From Ignavibacteria bacterium UBA6906 (lineage in GTDB: Bacteria > Bacteroidota > Ignavibacteria > UBA10030 > UBA6906), in NCBI GenBank assembly GCA_002451155.1, contig DKBG01000065.1, positions 1 through 10,287 of the forward strand: 10,287 bases of DNA, read 5' to 3'. The notes below the pieces were generated by a model, which saw nothing but the letters and a program-made list of their open reading frames with translations, was not told the origin of the DNA and ran no database searches. This document shows positions 7,383 to 10,287 of this stretch, in pieces (the stretch's first letter is position 1; every line of letters begins with the position of its first letter). The translations under genes and the position numbers were made by a program.

Positions 7383-7412
7383 TTTGTTTCATCCACAAAT
7401 TGCATATTTTTG
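7383..7412 (+). promoter_or_regulatory. Bacteroidota-type promoter for the DUF3109-rpoN-hslVU genes
   Basis: TTTG at 7383-7386, an 18-bp spacer and TATTTTTG at 7405-7412 match the -33 TTTG / -7 TAnnTTTG consensus of the primary sigma factor of Bacteroidota, with spacing inside the known range. It sits in a short AT-rich island in an otherwise GC-rich window. The predicted transcript start falls near 7417-7420, about 15 nt before the ATG at 7433, so the leader would be very short. The four following genes are closely spaced and could all be read from here. Confidence 0.6.
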
Positions 7413-7432
7413 TAAGGAATCGGGATACAGAC

Positions 7433-8026
7433 ATGTTTCTAGTAGGTGAGGCAGTCGTTGACGAGGAAATTCCCCGGGCAGGCTTCTGCTGCGACGTCCG
7501 GACCTGCAAGGGTGCATGCTGCACGCTTGAGGGCGGCCGGGGTGCCCCCCTGGAGGAAAAGGAGACGAGGGAGATCAAGAAACTCCTGCCGATCGTGCGG
7601 CAGTATCTGCCCGAGCGGAGTCTCCGGATCATCGATGAGAAGGGGCATGTCGAAGGAACGCCGGGAAACCACGCGACCCCGTGCGTTGATGACCGAGAGT
7701 GTGTGTACGTCTACTTTGACGACGGCATTGCCCGGTGCAGTTTTGAGCGGGCGTTCCTCGAGGGATTGAGCAGCTGGCGGAAGCCGCTCTCCTGCCATCT
7801 CTTCCCGATCCGTGTCCGCAATTTCGGTCAGGATTTCGTCACCTATCATGAGATTGACGAATGTGCTGCAGGCCGGTTGCGCGGGACAAATGAACAGGTG
7901 AAATTGCGCGATTTCCTGGAGGAACCACTTGTCAGAAAATACGGGCGGCGCTGGTACGATTCGTTTCTGGAGGAGTGCCGGTTACGGGACGGCCACCCGG
8001 ATCCAAAACAAGGAGCTTCGACTTAG
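7433..8026 (+). CDS. Cysteine-rich DUF3109 family protein (putative metal or Fe-S binding)
   Basis: A 197-residue soluble protein of the DUF3109 family, related in cysteine pattern to the YkgJ-type Fe-S/zinc cluster proteins. The N-terminal motif FCCDVRTCKGACC holds Cys19, 20, 25, 29 and 30. Further cysteines lie at 84 (ATPCVD), 90 (RECVYVYF), 102 (ARCSFERAF) and 121 (KPLSCHLFPIRV), the last a family hallmark, and also at 144 and 182. These could ligate a metal centre, but the biochemical role is unknown. The ATG at 7433 is preferred: an upstream TTG (7400) would add 11 residues and would start inside the predicted promoter. AAGGA at 7414-7418 is 14 nt away, too far to be the ribosome-binding site, so initiation probably relies on the weak GGA at 7423-7425. 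The gene ends 9 nt before rpoN, so the two are very likely co-transcribed. Confidence 0.88.
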   Translation: MFLVGEAVVDEEIPRAGFCCDVRTCKGACCTLEGGRGAPLEEKETREIKKLLPIVRQYLPERSLRIIDEKGHVEGTPGNHATPCVDDRECVYVYFDDGIARCSFERAFLEGLSSWRKPLSCHLFPIRVRNFGQDFVTYHEIDECAAGRLRGTNEQVKLRDFLEEPLVRKYGRRWYDSFLEECRLRDGHPDPKQGAST

Positions 8027-8035
8027 CGGATACGT

Positions 8036-9478
8036 ATGCTGAACATCTCCCTTCAACATAAGATGATGATGAAGCTGTCGCCTCAGCAGGTCCAGTACCT
8101 GAAGATGCTGCAGCTTCCGACACTCGCGCTGGAACAGAAGATCAAGGCCGAGCTTGAAATGAACCCTCTCCTCGAGGAAGGATTTGAGGAGGAGATGGAG
8201 CTCAATCAGGATCAGGAGAAGGTTGAACAGGAACCAGACACCGCCGAGTCGACCCAGGAAGCCCCTGAAGAGGACAAGTACACGATCGACGACTTCATGA
8301 ATGACGAACAGGGAGGATACAAGACCAGGGAAAATTTCGACGACGAGGAAAAGGACGAACTCCCCATCCCCGACTCCTCCCCGCTCTACCATCGGCTCCT
8401 CGAGCAATTCGCCCTCCTCGACCTTGATGACGAGGAAATCCTTATTGGACAGGAGATTATCGGGAACGTCGATGAGGATGGGTATCTGCGTAGGGATCTT
8501 GCGACCATTGTCCAAGATTTGAACCTGATGCACGGCACCTCCATTACCATCGAGAAGGCTGAAGGCGTCCTCAAGAAGATACAGCGACTCGACCCGGTGG
8601 GGATCGCCTCTCGCTCACTGCAGGAATGCCTCATAGTCCAGCTCGACGTCTCGCAGATCGATCCGGAGCTGAAAGCCCTTGCGCATCGCATTCTCAGCGA
8701 GTTTTACGATGATTTCACGATGCGGCACTTCGAGGAGATGGCAAAGAAGGTGGGGATTTCAAAAGACGACCTCAAAAGGGTACTGGAAGCGATACAGCAC
8801 CTCAATCCGAAACCCGGAGAGGGAGAGTTTGCCCCGCACGAGAATTACGTCGTTCCTGATTTTATCATAACCAAGGGAGACGATGATTTCATTATCGGAC
8901 TGAATGACCGGAACATCCCCCCCCTCCGGATCAACCGCGCGTACAAAGAACTCATGTCGAAGCGGAAGAAGAACGGCATTTCGGCTGAGGCGAAAGACTT
9001 CATCCGTCAGCGGTTCGAGGCAGCAAAGTGGTTCATTAGTTCGATCCACCAGCGCCGGGAGACCATGCTGAAGGTCATGAGGACCATCCTGGAGAAGCAG
9101 AGGGAGTTCTTTGAGACGGGCGAGGGGTTGAGGCCGATGATCTACAAAGACATCTCCGAGGTCATCAGCATGGATATTTCGACGATCTCGCGGGTCGTAA
9201 ACAGCAAGTTCGTCCAGACCGAATACGGTGTTTTCCCCCTCCGGTTCTTTTTCAGCGATTCCATCAGTACCACAGACGGCGAGGAAGTGTCCAACAAAGA
9301 GGTCAAGAAGAAGCTGAAGGATCTCATCGACGCCGAGGACACTCTGAAGCCTTTAAGCGACCACAAGCTAGCCGAACTCCTCAACCAGCAGGGTTTGAAC
9401 ATCGCGCGGCGAACCGTGGCAAAGTACCGGGAAGCCATGATGATCCCGGTGGCACGCCTGAGGCGAAAGCTCCCCTGA
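8036..9478 (+). CDS. rpoN: RNA polymerase sigma-54 factor RpoN
   Basis: A 480-residue sigma-54, which directs RNA polymerase to -24/-12 promoters and needs an AAA+ enhancer-binding activator to melt DNA. Region I (residues 1-47) has the classic LSPQQVQYLKMLQLPTLALE sequence that contacts activators. Residues about 48-110 form an acidic, low-complexity region II (EEGFEEEMELNQDQEK, DDEEKDELP). The core-binding region follows at about 115-300 (IIGNVDEDGYL, RLDPVGIASRSLQECL, LNPKPGE). Residues 371-393 form the helix-turn-helix that reads the -12 element (DISEVISMDISTISRVVNSK). The RpoN box ARRTVAKYRE is at 457-466 and reads the -24 element. All regions are intact and length is normal. Its activators are not in this window; the response regulator on the minus strand has no AAA+ domain and is not one. 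hslV starts 21 nt downstream. Confidence 0.97.
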   Translation: MLNISLQHKMMMKLSPQQVQYLKMLQLPTLALEQKIKAELEMNPLLEEGFEEEMELNQDQEKVEQEPDTAESTQEAPEEDKYTIDDFMNDEQGGYKTRENFDDEEKDELPIPDSSPLYHRLLEQFALLDLDDEEILIGQEIIGNVDEDGYLRRDLATIVQDLNLMHGTSITIEKAEGVLKKIQRLDPVGIASRSLQECLIVQLDVSQIDPELKALAHRILSEFYDDFTMRHFEEMAKKVGISKDDLKRVLEAIQHLNPKPGEGEFAPHENYVVPDFIITKGDDDFIIGLNDRNIPPLRINRAYKELMSKRKKNGISAEAKDFIRQRFEAAKWFISSIHQRRETMLKVMRTILEKQREFFETGEGLRPMIYKDISEVISMDISTISRVVNSKFVQTEYGVFPLRFFFSDSISTTDGEEVSNKEVKKKLKDLIDAEDTLKPLSDHKLAELLNQQGLNIARRTVAKYREAMMIPVARLRRKLP

Positions 9479-9499
9479 CACCAACGAGCGGGGCCCCCG

Positions 9500-10042
9500 A
9501 TGAATGAGATCATACGCGGGACAACTGTCCTTGGACTCACCTTCCACGGCGTGACGGTCCTCGGCGCAGACGGACAGGTCACAGTCGGTCAGACGGTGAT
9601 GAAGCACACCGCCCGTAAAGTGCGACGTCTCTACAACGACAGCGTTCTGGCGGGTTTCGCCGGGGCCGCTGCCGATGCGTTCACTCTCTTCGCGAAATTT
9701 GAGGATTACCTCGACAAATACCGTGGCAACCTGGAACGGGCCGCGGTCGAGCTGGCAAAAGAATGGCGCACAGACAAGTATCTTCGCCAGCTGGAGGCGT
9801 TGCTCGCCGTCCTGAACCGCGAGAAGGCCCTGGTCATTTCCGGGACGGGAGAGATTATCGAGCCCGACGATGGGATCGTCGCGATCGGATCGGGCGGAAG
9901 CTACGCCCTTGCCGCAGCCCGCATGCTGGCGCGGCATTCATCTCTCTCTGCCCGGGAGATCGTCGAGGAATCATTGCACGCGGCGGCCGACATCTGCGTC
10001 TACACAAACCACACCCTCACAATCGAAGAGCTCTCCGCATAG
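9500..10042 (+). CDS. hslV: ATP-dependent protease subunit HslV
   Basis: The 180-residue peptidase subunit of HslVU, a two-component cytoplasmic protease in which HslV double hexamers degrade proteins unfolded by the HslU ATPase. The catalytic threonine is Thr8 (RGTTVLG); a seven-residue leader, MNEIIRG, must be removed to expose it, as in other HslV proteins with a short propeptide. Relative to Thr8, Asp24 and Lys40 fall exactly where the family's Asp17 and Lys33 lie. Other family segments are QTVMKHTARKVRRLYN, AGFAGAAADAFTLF, ELAKEWRTDKYLRQLEALL, IAIGSGG-like IVAIGSGGSYALAAARML and ICVYTNH near the C-terminus. The first glycine-rich turn reads G-A-D-G-Q rather than the common G-G-D-G-Q or A-G-D-G-Q. 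No good ribosome-binding site precedes ATG 9500. With only 21 nt after rpoN and 12 nt before hslU, coupling within an operon is likely. Confidence 0.96.
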   Translation: MNEIIRGTTVLGLTFHGVTVLGADGQVTVGQTVMKHTARKVRRLYNDSVLAGFAGAAADAFTLFAKFEDYLDKYRGNLERAAVELAKEWRTDKYLRQLEALLAVLNREKALVISGTGEIIEPDDGIVAIGSGGSYALAAARMLARHSSLSAREIVEESLHAAADICVYTNHTLTIEELSA

Positions 10043-10054
10043 TCGGCCAATCCC

Positions 10055-10287
10055 ATGAGCAGCCAGCCCCCGCACTCGATTGAAGAACTGACTCCACGCC
10101 AGATCGTGGAGGAGCTGGACAGGTACATCATCGGTCAGGACAACGCCAAACGGTCTGTCGCAATCGCGCTGCGCAATCGCTGGAGGCGCCTCCAGGTCAC
10201 TCCCGGACTGCGGGAGGAGATCCTGCCGAACAACATCATTCTCATCGGACCGACAGGTGTCGGAAAGACCGAGATCGCCCGGCGGCT
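10055..10287 (+). CDS. hslU: ATP-dependent protease ATPase subunit HslU (partial, 5' end)
   Basis: The first 77 codons of HslU, the AAA+ unfoldase partner of HslV, continuing past the window end. After a short variable start (MSSQPPHSIEE) comes LTPRQIVEELDRYIIGQDNA, then KRSVAIALRNRWRR, both nearly invariant in HslU and forming the N-terminal nucleotide-binding contacts. The Walker A motif GPTGVGKT is at residues 65-72, preceded by NNIILI. The start ATG lies 12 nt after the hslV stop and has no strong ribosome-binding site, consistent with translational coupling to hslV. The intermediate domain and Walker B lie outside the window, so completeness cannot be judged. Confidence 0.96.
   Translation, partial: MSSQPPHSIEELTPRQIVEELDRYIIGQDNAKRSVAIALRNRWRRLQVTPGLREEILPNNIILIGPTGVGKTEIARR

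Noticed and set aside
1..10287. CRISPR arrays, insertion sequences, prophage or toxin-antitoxin genes
   Set aside because: I found no direct-repeat arrays, transposase motifs, terminal inverted repeats or small paired genes; the content is ordinary chromosomal.

Overview
The window is a moderately GC-rich bacterial chromosomal segment with dense coding and no mobile-element, CRISPR or RNA-gene signature. Three things point to the Bacteroidota/Ignavibacteriota-Chlorobiota side of the tree. A near-perfect Bacteroidota-type promoter (TTTG, 18 bp, TAnnTTTG) sits upstream of the DUF3109 gene. The cysteine-rich DUF3109 protein belongs to a family common in that group. The PAS-rich response regulator is of a style frequent there. 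This placement is an inference; no rRNA or marker gene is present to confirm it.

Left part, minus strand (1-4433). Reading in the direction of transcription there is a DinB-like putative metal-binding protein, a response regulator with REC-GAF-PAS-PAS architecture and no visible output domain, a lipoprotein M28 metallopeptidase with a PA-like insert, and the first 128 codons of an exported protein cut by the window edge. The last two are 12 nt apart and almost certainly co-transcribed.

Middle (4434-7359), plus strand. A divergent intergenic region leads into a second, different M28 peptidase (carboxypeptidase Q-like). A 239-bp non-coding stretch with two GC-rich hairpins follows, and then dprA, the DNA-uptake/recombination mediator.

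Right part (7383-10287), plus strand. The Bacteroidota-type promoter precedes a tight series: the DUF3109 cysteine-rich protein, rpoN (sigma-54), hslV (protease subunit) and the start of hslU (ATPase subunit, cut by the window end). Gaps of 9, 21 and 12 nt suggest one operon joining an alternative sigma factor with the HslVU ATP-dependent protease.

Overall this is mostly conserved housekeeping content plus two extracytoplasmic peptidases. I see no clear undescribed system. The items most worth a second look are the response regulator that ends inside its last PAS domain with a frameshift-like signature, and the DUF3109-rpoN-hslVU unit with its lineage-type promoter.
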